A DNA stretch of 64,000 nt, taken from contig NC_089456.1 of the NCBI RefSeq assembly GCF_026210795.1, forward strand, positions 3,102,501-3,166,500. The letters run 5' to 3'. Positions 23,464 through 35,260 of this stretch are shown here, in pieces. Numbering within the stretch: position 1 is the first letter of the stretch; every line of letters begins with the position of its first letter. The notes under the pieces are model-generated. The model was not told the origin of the DNA. It was given only the letters and a program-made list of their open reading frames with translations, and did no database searches. Both the position numbers and the translations under genes were made by a program. The stretch is from Rhizophagus irregularis (lineage: Eukaryota > Glomeromycota > Glomeromycetes > Glomerales > Glomeraceae).

Positions 23464-25668
23464 CAGTCGACTCTGGATATAACGAACCTTCCATTCCAGG
23501 AGATTTGGTTCGGTATAGGATGAGTTCGTTATATAATATACACATTTTTATACTGAACTGTTCGGTATATAAAATTAACCAATAAAAATATAAACATGTG
23601 ACAGTTCGCAATAATTTATTATTATACAATATTTATGATATTTTATTTATTATTATATTATATGTAAAGTATATTATATACAGGAATTATTGTTCAATAT
23701 TATTGTGAAAGTAATTATGAATATCAACTTGTTTTAAATTTTCCACAATTAGCAATTTAATTCGCTTATGCAGCCCTCTTAAAACTTTTAATTCGTTGTT
23801 TACTTTACCAAATTCTGGTCCTTGTTCATACAAAAATCTCATTATTTTATTTGCAGCATCATCTGCTTCTGCTAAACTAACTTTTTCCAATACAGGTAGA
23901 GATTCATCTTCATCAATTAAAAGCTCTTCTTCATTATCTGCATTTAATATAGTATTAATTATTTCACGATCAATAAGTCCTCCTTCTGGCATTTCATCTT
24001 CTATATGAAGATACTCATATGCATTAAGATTACTTTTTGGAAGTTGAGCAATTAGCATATCGAGTTCCTCAATTTTTCTATCTAGTATACTAAAAATTTA
24101 ACATGTGCATTAATAAAATTTCGTAATAATTTCTACATATACACTTTGTTATATCATACCTATCAGAAATTACTGAATCATAATCTTCAGGAATTTCTTC
24201 AATTTCATTATTTGGTGGAAGAATACCTGTTTTTTTCCAGCAATTTGAGATTGTTTGGGATGATACCATAGACCATGCTTCAGCTGCATTTTGCAAAGCA
24301 TCATAAATTGTATAATCATCAAGTTTTTTTACAATACCATCCTGCATATTATCATATGCATTAATCCGATTTTGAATAAAAAGTCGTTTATAATGACATT
24401 TAAATGAATGAATTATGCCTGCATCACATGGTTGAAGTTCAGTGGTGGTATTTGGTGGTAAAAATTTCACTTCTACACTATCTAATTTTTCCCGAGTTTC
24501 GTCTAAAATAAGATGCACTGATGCATTATCAATTAATAGAATGATCCTTCTATTTTTTTTTTTCATTATTTCATTAAGTTTAAGAAGAACCATATTAAAA
24601 ATACTAACTTGCATCCAAGCTTTATTGTTCCAAAAATAATAAACTGGGAGGTTCTTATAATTAATATTTTTCATAACGCGTGGAGCTTTGTATTTATGAA
24701 TAAATGAAAGAGCCATTTTTTCTGTCCCAGTTGCATTTGTCGCACAAAAAATTGTAACTCGAGATTTTTCTTTCTTATGTCCTGATAAAGGACCACGTGC
24801 TAATACCCTAGAAGGTTCCATTTTCCAGAAAAGGCCAGTTTCATCGCCATTCCAGATATCCTCAGGCTTGTAAGGTGCAAGAATCTGTTGTAAAGCAAGT
24901 CGGTCATGTTCTATTGATTCAGCAGAAGGTGCACTTGCGGCTTCACCTTGCTTCTTGTATTGGCGTAAACCATGGCATTTTTTAAAGCCAGTTAACCACC
25001 CGTCTGATTGATGAAAATCTTCTATTGAAAACTGGTTAGCAAAGTAACTCGCCTTTGTTTTTAAAATATTACCATCAATATCCTGTTTCGTATTAAGTGC
25101 GTTGTCAACCCAAAGACTGAGTGCATTTTCAAGTTGTGGCCACTTTGGACCACGAAATTTTTTAATACTTCCTTGACTTTCCGTAATTGAAAGCCATCGC
25201 TCTTTTTCTTTCAAAATATCAGTTATTGTTGACTTTCCAACACGGTATTGTTGTGCAAGACTAATGTTAGAAAGGTTAGGATTTTTTTCCTTTGTCTCGC
25301 AAAGTTCACGTTTTTGTGCAGCAGAAAGGATAACTCTCTTTCTTGACATATCGGAATTTTTAAACAAATTTTTTCCGTGCTCTGATAAGAAAAGATTATC
25401 CGCGTCTTGGTAAAATAGATTTTCCGTGTCTTATGCGATTTATAGCATGATTGGTGTAACTAATTTATCACGTGATATTTCGGTATATCAAATATATAGA
25501 TTAATATAACCGTTCGGTTAAAATAGGTTCGGATGCGGTATATAGCATTTTATTATATAGTTTCGTTATATCCAGAATAATTAATTATAAAAAATTCGGG
25601 TCTGTGATATTTGGTTCAGTATATCAAAATTTCGGTATATACAGGTTCGTTATATCCAGAGTCGACTG
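23464..25668. mobile_element. Tigger/pogo-type DNA transposon, apparently complete
   Basis: The terminal inverted repeats begin CAGTCGACTCTGGATATAAC at both ends and match for 26 bases. TA lies on each side (23462-23463 and 25669-25670), the target duplication of the Tc1/mariner superfamily. The 2,205-base element carries one minus-strand transposase with an intact spliced frame. Intact termini and ORF suggest recent activity; this is inference. Confidence 0.93.
23687..25367 (-). CDS. Tigger/pogo-type transposase (two exons)
   Basis: Exon 1 is 25367-24160 and exon 2 is 24089-23687, with a GT-AG intron of 70 bases, giving 536 residues. The N-terminus has CENP-B-type helix-turn-helix content (MSRKRVILSAAQKRELCE, then ISLAQQYRVGKSTITDIL), followed by a second DNA-binding region (WLTGFKKCHGL). 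The DDE_1 core has catalytic aspartates in IWNGDETGLFWK, ILLIDNASVH and ELQPCDAGIIHSFK. The C-terminus, from exon 2, is acidic and helical. The start may be Met 1 or Met 7 (MSRKRV). No stop or shift interrupts the frame. It should bind the TIRs of 23464-25668 and cut and paste at TA. Confidence 0.92.
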
Positions 25669-25724
25669 TATAAAGAATATATTAAATAACTTGGCATCTA
25701 ATAATCGTACAAAGATGTATTATA

Positions 25725-26160
25725 GCTTGTTAGAATCGTCTCACTGAGACGAATCGAATGGTAGTAGTTTTATCCTTTTACGATCACTGGCTGATGAGTT
25801 ATTCAACAAAATGGTAAGCATCGGCATTATTATATTTCTTAATTTACGTTTACTGCGCCATTTAACATTTTGCTAAATTTCTCAGTACCTATTGGTGGTA
25901 AAAAGACGATTAATAGCTCGTTGGAATCGCCTCATCAAGACGAATCGAATGGTGGTAAGCTTATCTCTCTAGGATCAATATTGGCAGAGTTATTACACAA
26001 AAACCATTAATATTTTTTTAATTTCGGAAATTAATCTAGTGATTGGATATCGATGTATTTTATACCATTAGAACCGTCTCATCAAGACGAATCGAATGGC
26101 GGTAAGATCATCTCTCTACGATTAATATTGGCGGAGTTACGATACAATAAAGTTTTGAGT
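25725..26160. repeat. Three imperfect tandem copies with a GTCTCATCAAGAC core
   Basis: Copies centred at about 25750, 25940 and 26085 share GAATCGTCTCATCAAGACGA, ATCGAATGGTRGTAAG and a following CTCTACGATYAATATTGGC block. The same 30-base motif turns up at 22430-22465, 27275-27300, 27465-27495, 35728-35760 and 35880-35915 in other contexts. Confidence 0.7.
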
Positions 26161-27069
26161 ATAATTTTGGCCAAAATTATGTTAATTTTTGGCCAGAATT
26201 ATGATATACTAATATAAGAAATTTTTTAGATAGTCACATCTCTTTATAATCACCAAATATGGACTGTCCCAAATGTGTGACTATAAAGAGAGTTGACTGT
26301 ATAGTATTGTATGTAATTTAAGATCTTTGGTTATCTTCCTTCCCCTAAAATATTAGGTAATATCTGACAGCACCCTTAATGGTGAATAATAATTAGTATA
26401 ATTTCTAATAAACTTCATTTATTTACATATCTTAAAATTTTAAAAGTATATACTTTATTACTTATACAAGTTAGACATTATGATCTGTTATATACTTGTA
26501 GCTAAAACCTTTTCACATGATTTTTGGCCACGTCTTTAAATCAAAATTAAGTTAAAAAATGATAAAAATTAATCTCTACATCTAGCCGAAACTATAATAT
26601 AAAGTCTTTGGAGTTTCGGATGGATTTCTGGATAGTTTTTAATAATTTATTATAATTAAATTACTGAAAGTCTGAAACCCCACCATATGAAACATAGAGG
26701 GTTTCGTTACATGTATAATCTGTTATTTTTATAAAACTGAAACAGGTAGTAATAAAAATTTTGGTTTTAGTAAAAATTTTACTGGTATCAGAAGTAACTT
26801 TTTAATTGCTTAAATATTCCATATACTGTATATGCTTCTATTAAAAATTAATTTATTATAATTGGTCTTTTACCAGAATTATAAAATTCTGCTTACTTAT
26901 AATAAAGGTCACTGTAGAAAATTGGCCCTTTACTAATAGTTTTTACCTTACTTTTTTCTTAAATTCTATTGGTTAATTAGCTAAAAAGGAAAAAAATCAT
27001 AACAATGTAACATAAAATTTCCTTTTATAGTAGGATCTGCAAAGAATTTTATATATGATTTTTACCTTA
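26161..27069. other. Transposon-like debris, no gene
   Basis: 26225-26305 ends in an inverted CAGTCAACTCTCTTTATAGT sequence resembling a Tigger-type terminus; TATAGTCAC-like relics occur at 23288-23420 on the far side of the Tigger element. 26880-27050 resembles the MITE at 37187-37468 (AATAAAGGTCACTGTA, TAGTAGGATC). Confidence 0.45.
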
Positions 27070-27725
27070 GGCCTGGGGGTGACCTATCTATACATAAAGT
27101 CGAAATTAAAGCCCAAAAGTAGAAATATTTCGACTTGGAAAGGTCAAAAGTCAAAATTAAAGTTGAAATGGTCGAAATTACATCATAGTCATGTGATTTT
27201 TATAATTATAATTTAATATAAAATTTTAAACGTGAATAACTCCGTCAATATTGATGCTACAGATATGAAATACATATCAATGGAATCCTCTCGATGAGCT
27301 GAATCCAACCGCGTAAAGATCATAAAAATTGAATCACTGGATGCGGAGTTCGTTAACTTTGAATTTTAAAATTATTGTTTACAATAAAAATTAAAAGACT
27401 ATTTAATACCAAATTTTAAACGTGAATAACTCCGTCAATATTAATGCTAAAAATATGAAATACATATCATTGGAATCCTCTCGATGAACTGAATCCAACT
27501 GTGTAAAGATCATAAAAATCGAATCACTGGATGCGGAGTTCGTTAACTTTGAATTTTAATATTATTGTTTACTATAAAATCATATGACTATGACGTAATT
27601 TTGACCATTTTGACTTTTGGAAGGGCTCAAGTCGAAATCATTTTGACCATTTTAACCATTTCAGAGATCAAAATTAACCAATTTCGGTTTCATGTATAGA
27701 CCTATCTTATAAGTAAGTGGGGTCC
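27070..27725. mobile_element. TIR/foldback element with two 190-base internal repeats
   Basis: The left end, from GGCCTGGGGGTGACCTATCT, is mirrored at the right (inverted: AGGACCCCACTTACTTATAA, then GATAGGTCTATACATG). Inside, 27221-27400 and 27411-27590 are near-identical direct copies (AAATTTTAAACGTGAATAAC) at a period of 190 bases. It interrupts the minus-strand MULE-like coding remnant at 27726. Confidence 0.65.
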
Positions 27726-28384
27726 TGCATCAATATAAGCATATTTGTTAGAGCTTGCTGAACATATTGATGTATTCTTAACATTAATTGAGTTACTACT
27801 ATAAGAATAAAAGCTTGATTGGTATTTGAATCATATGGAATAAGTTTAGCAATACCTTTTTTACTTTGATTATATTCATCAACAACATCTTTAAGTTTCT
27901 TTCACATATCTATTCCATTTTTTTGACCTAAAGTTGCATTTCTATATAATGTAAAAAGATACTGTACTGCTTACTGATCAGGATTTATTGAACAATCTGC
28001 TAAAGTCAACTGTAAATTATCTTTACTAGTTCAAGCTGAAATTTAAAATAGCGATATGCTGATGCAGCATTATACCCTTTTTCAAATAATGAATTATATA
28101 GTAATTTTGTTGAACTTGAAACTGATCTAAATGATAAAGAATGAAATGAATTAATTGGATGATTGTGGTTAAAACTAAGTTTAACTATACATGAATGTGA
28201 TAATGTTAAGTCTTTAGTTTAAACTTTATTAAGAAGTAAAATGGCCAAACATCCTATATTATGATTTCTTGAATTATTTTCACTTTGTTGCTTTACTTTG
28301 GTTTGTTTTCTAATACTTGCAATATCTGTGTATTGATAGTAAAAATCTTTTCTATACAATACTTTTTTTATTTTAACTGCTTTA
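27726..28384 (-). pseudogene. MULE-type transposase remnant, downstream half
   Basis: Minus-strand frames read KKVLYRKDFYYQYTDIAS, then FNHNHPINSFHSLSFRSVSS, then EKGYNAASAYRYFKFQLEL and KKGIAKLIPYDSNTNQAF, with several stops between. The His-Asn-His and spacing pattern is like the FAR1/FLYWCH-type zinc region in front of MULE transposases. The upstream half lies 8 kb away at 36455-36732. Joining the two across 28385-36454 restores one continuous frame at the junction (RLAKAVKIKK), which shows where the 8-kb element inserted. Confidence 0.65.
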
Positions 28385-28559
28385 CACAGGTCGAACAGAT
28401 GTCATTGTCGCAAAATTTGCCTGGAATTTTTCTGGCAAATTGAGAATTATCCCAGTAAATTGGGGTAAATTGTGTTACAATTTTGGGATAATGGAGGACT
28501 TACAATTTGGCAAATTTTGTCAAAATGGCGGCATTCCTACAGAATTCCTAATTCAAATG

Positions 28560-29330
28560 TTGAGAAATTTTTCAGTAAATTATCATTAAATTGTGGGAAA
28601 TTTTAGGCAAATCTTTAGTAATGATATGCAAACAAAGTGCAAATTGTGGTGAATTTAGTTAAATTTTTAGTAATTTTATGCAAACGTAATGTAAATTGTG
28701 GTGAATTTTAGGCAAATTTTTAGTAATTTTATGCAAATGTAATGCAAATTGTGGTGAATTTAGTTAAATTTTTAGTAATGATATGTAAACGAAGTGCAAA
28801 TTGTGGTGAATTTAGTTAAATTTTTAGTAATTTTATGTAAAAGTAATGCAAATTGTGGTGAATTTAGTCAAATTTTTAGTAATATTATGTAAACGTAATG
28901 CAAATTGTGGTGAATTTAGTCAAATTTTTAGTAATTTTATGTAAACATAATGCAAATTGTGGTAAATTGTAGTGTATTTTTAGTAATGTTATATAAATTG
29001 TTGAAAATTTAGGTGAATTTTTCAGCAATGTTGTGCAAACGTAATACAAATTGTGGAAAATTGTGGTGAATTTTGCATTTTTTCGGTAAATGTTGGCTAA
29101 ACTTTTGATAATTTAGTGAAATTTAGGATAATTTTGGACAATTGAATGAAAATGTTTTACTGATTTTGGACAATTGAGTGTAAACAGTATAAACACAACA
29201 TTTTCGGAGACAATTTAGTGAAATTTTGCAATAATTTTGGACAATTGAGTGAAATTTAGTAATAATTTTAAACAATTTAGTGTAAACGTTATAACAATTT
29301 AAAATATTGATTTAATAATTTTACATAATT
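28560..29330. repeat. Left subterminal minisatellite of the 8-kb element
   Basis: Imperfect 50-60 base units made of CAAATTGTGGTGAATTTAG and TTTTTAGTAATTTTATG with AAACGTAATG. Such subterminal repeats are common transposase-binding regions in large TIR elements; that role is inferred. Confidence 0.75.
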
Positions 29331-29374
29331 TATTACAATATTATTTATTAACAAATGCACAATTATTATTTAAC

Positions 29375-31310
29375 GGTGAGAATCTATATTAATCTATATT
29401 CATCAGATATCCAATGATCCATGGGTAATCCGCACCTCTAATTCATTCATGTATCTAATGTCCGATGCCAAAGTAGAAGCTGGTGAAAACCTACAAGAAG
29501 GAAGAAAAGAAACGTCAGTTAACGTTTCTTAAAAAAAATAATAATTAATTAAATTTCGCAACACAATGTTGCGAAACTCACTGGTTCATTTTGATTTCCA
29601 TTATCCAAACGTCCGGAACCTACAAAAAGTAAAAAAGAAATGTTAGGTAATGTTTCTTTTAAAAAAAAAAGAATAAAAATTAAGTTTCGCAACACAATGT
29701 TGCGAAACTTACCAGTTCGTTTCGATTTCCATTATCCAAATGTCCGGAACCTACAAAAAGTAAAAAAGAAACGTTAGCTAATGTTTCTTTTAATAAAAAA
29801 AAACAAAAATTAAGTTTCGCAATGTAACATTGCAAAACTTACCGGTCGTTTCATTCATTCCAATGTTCGAAACCTACAAAAAGTAAAAAAAAACGTTAAT
29901 ATAAACGTTTCTTTTAATAAAAAAAAACAAAAATTAAGTTTCGCAATGTAACATTGCGAAACTTACCAGTCGTTTCCATCATTCTAACGTCTGGAACCTA
30001 CAAAAAGTAAAAAAGAAACGTTAATATAAACGTTTCTTTTAATAAAAAAATAAAAATTAAGTTTCGCAATGTAACATTGCGAAACTTACTGGTCGTTTCA
30101 TTCATTCCAACGTCTGGAACCTACAAAAAGTAAAAAAGAAACATTAATATAAACGTTTCTTTTAATAAAAAAAATAAAAATTAAGTTTCGCAATGTAACA
30201 TTGCAAAACTTACCGGTCATTTCCATCATCCTGACGTCCAGAACCTACAAAAAGTAAAAGAAAGAAACGTTAGTTAACGTTTCTTAAAAAAAAATAAATA
30301 AAAATAAAGTTTCATAACACAATGTTGCGAAACTCACTGGTTTGTTTCGAACTCCATCATCCAAACGTCCGGTGTTCCTACAAAAAGAAAAAGGAAACTT
30401 AGAAATGTTTCCTTACAAAAAAAATTTAAAAAATATTTTTTTTAAAAAAGTTTCGAAGCGAAAAATGCTTTGAAACTTACCCTTTCAGTTCCTTACTTCC
30501 TGAAGTCGAATACTGAAAACCTACACAAAAGAAAATAAAGGATCGTTAAAAACGTTCCTTATAAAAGTAAAAAAAAAAAATTTAAAGTTTCAAAGCAAAA
30601 CGCTTCAAAACTTACCATCATTTCATTTCCTCGTTTCAGTAAAAGCATTGAAAATCCTACAAAAAAGAAGAAAGGAAACGTTAGAAACATTTTCTAAAAT
30701 AAATTAAAAAAAAAATCAATAAGTTTCGCTTCAAAACTTACCAATTCCACTTCCAAAATCGAATACCAAAAGACCTATACAAAAAAAAAATAGGAAACGT
30801 TAGAAACGTTTCCTTACAAAAAAGAATTAAAAAAAAGATTTTTTAAAAAGTTTCATAACGAAACGAAACTTACCCAACGTTCCGAACACTCCGATCCTAC
30901 AAAAAGGATAAAGGAAACATTTTCTAAACGTTTCCTAATAAAAAATTAAAAAAAAAATTGAGTTTTGAAGTGAAAGTGTTTCACTTCGAAACTTACCATA
31001 TCGAAGCAAATGCTTTGAAACTTCATAGTTTACCGAACTTGAAGACAAACCATACTCCTCTTCGAAGGTTTTCCTTCACCTCGCCTACTAAACATAAGAA
31101 TTCCACGCATCGACCCAAGAATGAATAGACCATATCTTGGGACCCTTCTCAACAATGCGAATTTTACGGCAAAACTCATTTTCCGAAATCAAATATTTTA
31201 AATATCTACAAAAAAACAAGTATAGGAGTCAGTTCCTAAAAGATATTAAAAACACAATTTTTAAGAAGTTTCGAAGCGTTTTGCTTTGAAACTTACCATT
31301 ATTTTTCTGA
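29375..31310 (-). other. Spliced-looking transcription unit with a tandem array of hairpin introns
   Basis: On the minus strand, twelve consecutive units of 85-106 bases each begin GTAAGT or GTGAGT and end TTTTTGTAG or similar. They are separated by eleven mini-exons of 23, 33, 41, 40, 40, 31, 31, 31, 31, 38 and 38 bases. Examples of units are 29491-29581, 29620-29712 and 29751-29842. Each holds two palindromes: AAGTTTCGCAA...TTGCGAAACTT by the donor and GAAACGTT...AACGTTTC near the middle. A thirteenth unit lies near 31205-31298. The outer exons look coding: about 31200-31090 reads CRKIRIVEKGPKIWSIHSW, and 29485-29400 reads LASDIRYMNELEVRITHGS then a stop. The spliced mini-exons have stops in all frames (checked across six of them), so the array looks like runaway intron duplication in a gene carried by the element, or a non-coding RNA gene. 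Confidence 0.6.
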
Positions 31311-31317
31311 AAGACGA

Positions 31318-31520
31318 TTCTGGGAAGGGGAAAGGGAAGGGAAGGGGAGAACGAAAGAGAAAGGGGGAAAACGAAATGGAAAGGGAGAACGAAGGAGAAA
31401 AGGGAGGGGAACGAAATGGGAAGGGAGAACGAAAGAGAAAAGGGGGAAAACGAAATGGGAAGGGGAGAACGAAAGAGAAAAAGGGAAGGGAACGAAATGG
31501 GAATGGGAAAGGGTGAAAGA
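31318..31520. repeat. G/A-rich minisatellite
   Basis: GGGAAGGGGAGAACGAAAGA-like units in tandem. The plus-strand Lys/Glu/Arg/Gly-rich open frame is a by-product. It lies upstream of the intron-like array as transcribed. Confidence 0.8.
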
Positions 31521-31798
31521 AATTGAAAAATCGTGAGAAAAAATTAAGCTTTTACTAAAAAAAGCTTAATTTTTTTTCGCTATACCTAGAGATGGGGGTT
31601 AATTAACCATGGTTAATTAACTGCGGTTAATTAACGGTTAATTTGGTTAATTATAATTAAGCAAATTTGGTTAATTAATGGTTAATTTGGTTAATTATAA
31701 ATTAGCCAATTAAAAGAAGTGATCACAGTCACGTGACCGATTTGCTGATTTTTATCGATCTTTTTTTCAATAATTTTTTTTTATTTTTCAATTTAACA

Positions 31799-34156
31799 AT
31801 GACTAAAAAAAGGTGCTGTTTGGAAACATTGGATTATTATTACACAAAACCAAACAGAAAGTAATAAAAATAACTCCCATTCTACTGTACAATGTAATTA
31901 TTGTTCTAAAGTTTTGAATAGAGCTGTTCCTGCACGAATGCAAAATTATCTTGATAAAGAATGTCTAGGAGCACCGGATAATGCAAAGTCTAAAAAAAAT
32001 ATTAATTTACAAGGTTCCACAACTAGCACTATTTACACTCCAACTATTACTCCAAATACTACTCATACAAATATACCTGTAAAACGAATTAAAATAACTA
32101 AAACATCTAAGATTGAGAATTTCATTGATCGTATAAGCGAAGAAGAACAAGACGACCTTGAATTTCAACTAGCACAAGCATTATTTTCAGCTGGAGTACC
32201 ATTTGCCTTTGTTGAAAATCCGCTTGTCATTCAATTTTTTAAATGTCTTCGGCCATCCTTCAAGTTGCCAAATAGGAGAAAACTTGCTGGAGATTTATTA
32301 AATGATGTTTACGATGAAGTAAAATTACAAACTGATGAACAAATTTCCAAAGCAAAGACTCTTTGTATGGTTTCTGATGGTTGGTCTAATATTAATCGAG
32401 AATCAGTACAAAATTTTATCATTTGTACTCCTAAACCAGTTTTTTTTAATGCTACATTTTCAGGTGAAGAATCCCATACAGGAGAATGGATTTCAAATGA
32501 AATTATTCAACAAATGGAAGCTATTGGTGTTCAAAAATTTTCAGCTGTTATTACGGATACAGCTAGTGTAATGAAATCAGCATGGAGACGAATTAAGGAA
32601 AAATATTCCAATGTTGTTTGTCTTGGGTGTAACTCTCATGTTATTAATCTTTTAATTGGGGATGTTTTAAAGATTGATGAAATTAAAACCATAGTTGAAA
32701 ATTCTAAAATGATATGGTGGCTGTCACCTATAAACCACACTAATATTAAGTGACTTCAAATTTTTATAAATTGTAAATTGAATAGTAAAAAGAAAAAACT
32801 AAACCGATAAAATGATATAGCAACATGTACTGAACATTTCTATCGGATTATTTTATAGAATTTAATAAGAATTTTAATTAATATTATGGGCTAAAGTTGG
32901 ATAATTTTAATAAGTAGCAATAATAAAAATATAAAATTTCGGACTAGTTTTCATGTAATTTTTATGGATTTTACAAAAATTCCATGGAAATCCATAAGAA
33001 TTCCATGTAATATGGCAAAAAAAAATTTTGCCGCTCACGCGGCAATTAATATTTTGACAAAGTACTTTAAAACATAAGTTACACAATATAAATAAATAAA
33101 TTTCAAAATTTCGGACTATTGTTGTTTATAGATGACAGCCACCATAGTAAATTATTTTAAATCTCATGTACAAGCAGCAGCAAAATTAAAACGTATTCAA
33201 GGTGAAAATTATAATAAAGAGATTGCGTTGGTTTTACCAGTACTTACACGATGGGGATCACATCTTAGCTGCTTTCAGTCACTTCAAAAATCAAAAACTG
33301 CTCTTGAACAAACATTAATGGATCCTGATATCCGTAAAAAAATAAATAATACAGTAAGAAATTTTGTATTATCGGAAAATTTTTGGGATATGTTGGATAC
33401 AATTATAAAATTTTTAGAGCCAATGGTTATAGCGTTAAAATTGTTTGAATCAGACACATCTACTCTTTCAACTGTTTATTTTCACTTCAAAAAATTAATG
33501 CATCGAGTTAGTGAAATCTCTTGTAATTTTTCTAACAATATTCAACAACTTGTTCAAAAACGGTGGGATTATACATACCATCCTGTTATGATGGCTGCTT
33601 ATATGTTAGATCCATGTTTTTAGAAGAAAGCAAAAATACTGATATAGAGGCAACGGGATATAGAGAATTCACAGAATTCACAAGTAAAAGGTTCGGTCAA
33701 GAGGAATCTGTGATTATGTTTACAGAATTAGTAAAATTTCATCAAAAAAATTCGCCATATGATAATAAAACGATTTGGTTATCATCTACTAATCTTAGTC
33801 CGTCTGTATGGTGGCAATCTTGGCCAAATAGTAGCCTTCAACAACTAGCTATTAAGATTCTTTCAATTCCAACATCATCCGCCGCCGCTGAAAGAAATTT
33901 TTCTACGTTTGGGTTTATTCATAATAAAATCCGTAATCGATTGCAAAATGAACGTGTTAAGAAGTTGGTTTATATTTACAGAAATCTTCAGTTGTACGAA
34001 AAGGGGTTAAAAAGAAAATTAATACATGATCAGCATAATGATAATAACAATAATGATATAAATAATAATAATAATACTGGTAACGATAACAATAATGATG
34101 ATGATGATAGGATATTCGGGTTAGAATTAAATATTACGGATTTAGCAACTGAATAA
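31799..34156 (+). pseudogene. hAT transposase, broken at three places
   Basis: Domains appear in order. A BED-type zinc finger (GAVWKHW, CNYCSKVLNRAV) starts near 31810. A hAT core follows (CMVSDGWSN, GCNSHVINLLIGDVL), and further on LPVLTRWGSHLSCFQSL. The C-terminal dimerisation region is near 33810-33980 (WWQSWPNSSLQQLAIKIL, SSAAAERNFSTFGFIHNKIR). Lesions: a one-base shift in the A-run after the start ATG at 31799, an MITE insertion at 32715-33144, and a one-base shift in the T-run near 33617. The last codons run into an Asn/Asp-rich tail from an AAT repeat. It is too damaged to make a working enzyme unless the two homopolymer shifts are sequencing errors. Confidence 0.88.
32715..33144. mobile_element. 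Tc1/mariner-type MITE inside the hAT transposase
   Basis: The ends TGGTGGCTGTCA and TGACAGCCACCA are exact inverted repeats that continue imperfectly. TA flanks both sides (32713-32714 and 33145-33146). Taking it out with one TA rejoins the transposase frame exactly (ENSKM|IVNYFK), so it is a recent insertion. No ORF. A short GCCGCTCACGCGGC hairpin lies near 33030. Confidence 0.92.
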
Positions 34157-34351
34157 TAAATAAATTTTGATAAATATAAAATAAAAATATAAGTTTAATT
34201 AAATAAATTATAAAAATTATAAAAATTTGTTATAATAGACCGGAAATTATAATTGGGTTAATTAACAGTTAATTAACGGTTAATTAACGGTTAATTAATC
34301 GGTTAATTAACCCAAATTATAATTAACCATTAATTTACCATCCTTAGCTAT

Positions 34352-34392
34352 ACCGCAGCAAGCGCAGCTGAAGCTGCGCCTGCTGCGGTAAT
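34352..34392. repeat. GC-rich hairpin
   Basis: ACCGCAGCA pairs with TGCTGCGGT and, inside, GCGCAGC pairs with GCTGCGC around a TGAA loop. It directly abuts the right target duplication of the hAT and belonged to the 8-kb element before that insertion. Confidence 0.75.
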
Positions 34393-34849
34393 TATTAGTA
34401 ATATCACATGATACACGTGATATATATTTTTATATAAATAGGGGCATTTTCCCCGAAAAAATTTTTTTTTTATTATAATTTTTTTTGATAGATGTATATA
34501 TATACTTATATATATACATATATATATATCTATCTAATAACTTTACGAAAAGTCCCTCCTCTGTAAACAGGTAAAGGCCATAAAGTACCTATAGAGGGGA
34601 GAGCCATTGCTGCTCCCTCCGCCTGTTTATAGTGACAAAAAGAGGGAGTCTTCAGTAGTAAGGTTTCGTATAAATTAAACAACACATCGTGTTGATACAT
34701 TGTTAATATTAACAATGTGAATTTAATGTTAAATAATGCGTTAGAATATAAATATTATAAATTTAATAATGTCTGTAATTTTACAAATAAATAAAAATTA
34801 TCCTAACAATTTTAATGTAATTAAGTGTAATGCTACATTATCCTGTGTA

Positions 34850-35260
34850 ATTGTAGTATTTTTTTTGTGTTTTTTAGTGCAATTCTGCGTTTTTTAGTGC
34901 AATTCTGCGTTTTTAGTGCAATTCTGCGTTTTTTAGTGCAATTCCACATTTTTTAGTGCAATTCCGCATTTTTTAGTGCAATTTCGCATTTTCTAGCATA
35001 ATGTTACATAACACGAAATTTTCTAAAAAATATGATAATTGTGATACTTTTTAGTGTAATACTACATTGTCTAGTGTAATTGTGGTATTTTTTAGTGCAA
35101 TGCCGCATAATTTAGTATAGTGCTACATTTTTTAGTATAATTTAATGTAATGTGGAATTTTCCAAAAAATGTGATAATTGTGATGCTTTTTAGTGTAATT
35201 TGGTGAAATGCTACATTTTCCAGTGTAATGCCATATTATTGAGCATTTTCAAAAAAAAAA
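34850..35260. repeat. Right subterminal minisatellite of the 8-kb element
   Basis: About 20-base units TTTTTTAGTGCAATTCYGC repeated imperfectly, grading into AT-rich TTTTAGTGTAAT versions. It mirrors the placement, not the exact sequence, of the left subterminal repeats. Confidence 0.75.

Larger units (their letters stand above)
31587..34346. mobile_element. hAT transposon, nested in the 8-kb element
   Basis: An exact 8-base target duplication GCTATACC flanks it (31579-31586 and 34347-34354). The ends are TAGAGATGG and, inverted, TAAGGATGG, followed by many GGTTAATTAA repeats at both ends. It carries a broken hAT transposase on the plus strand and is 2,760 bases including a 430-base MITE. 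Confidence 0.93.

Noticed and set aside
29375-31310. CRISPR array (regular repeats with short spacers)
   Set aside because: Eukaryotic context, repeats of about 90 bases with double palindromes and splice-like ends, and related rather than unique spacers.
31286-31516. Open frame rich in Lys, Glu, Gly and Arg
   Set aside because: By-product of a G/A minisatellite.
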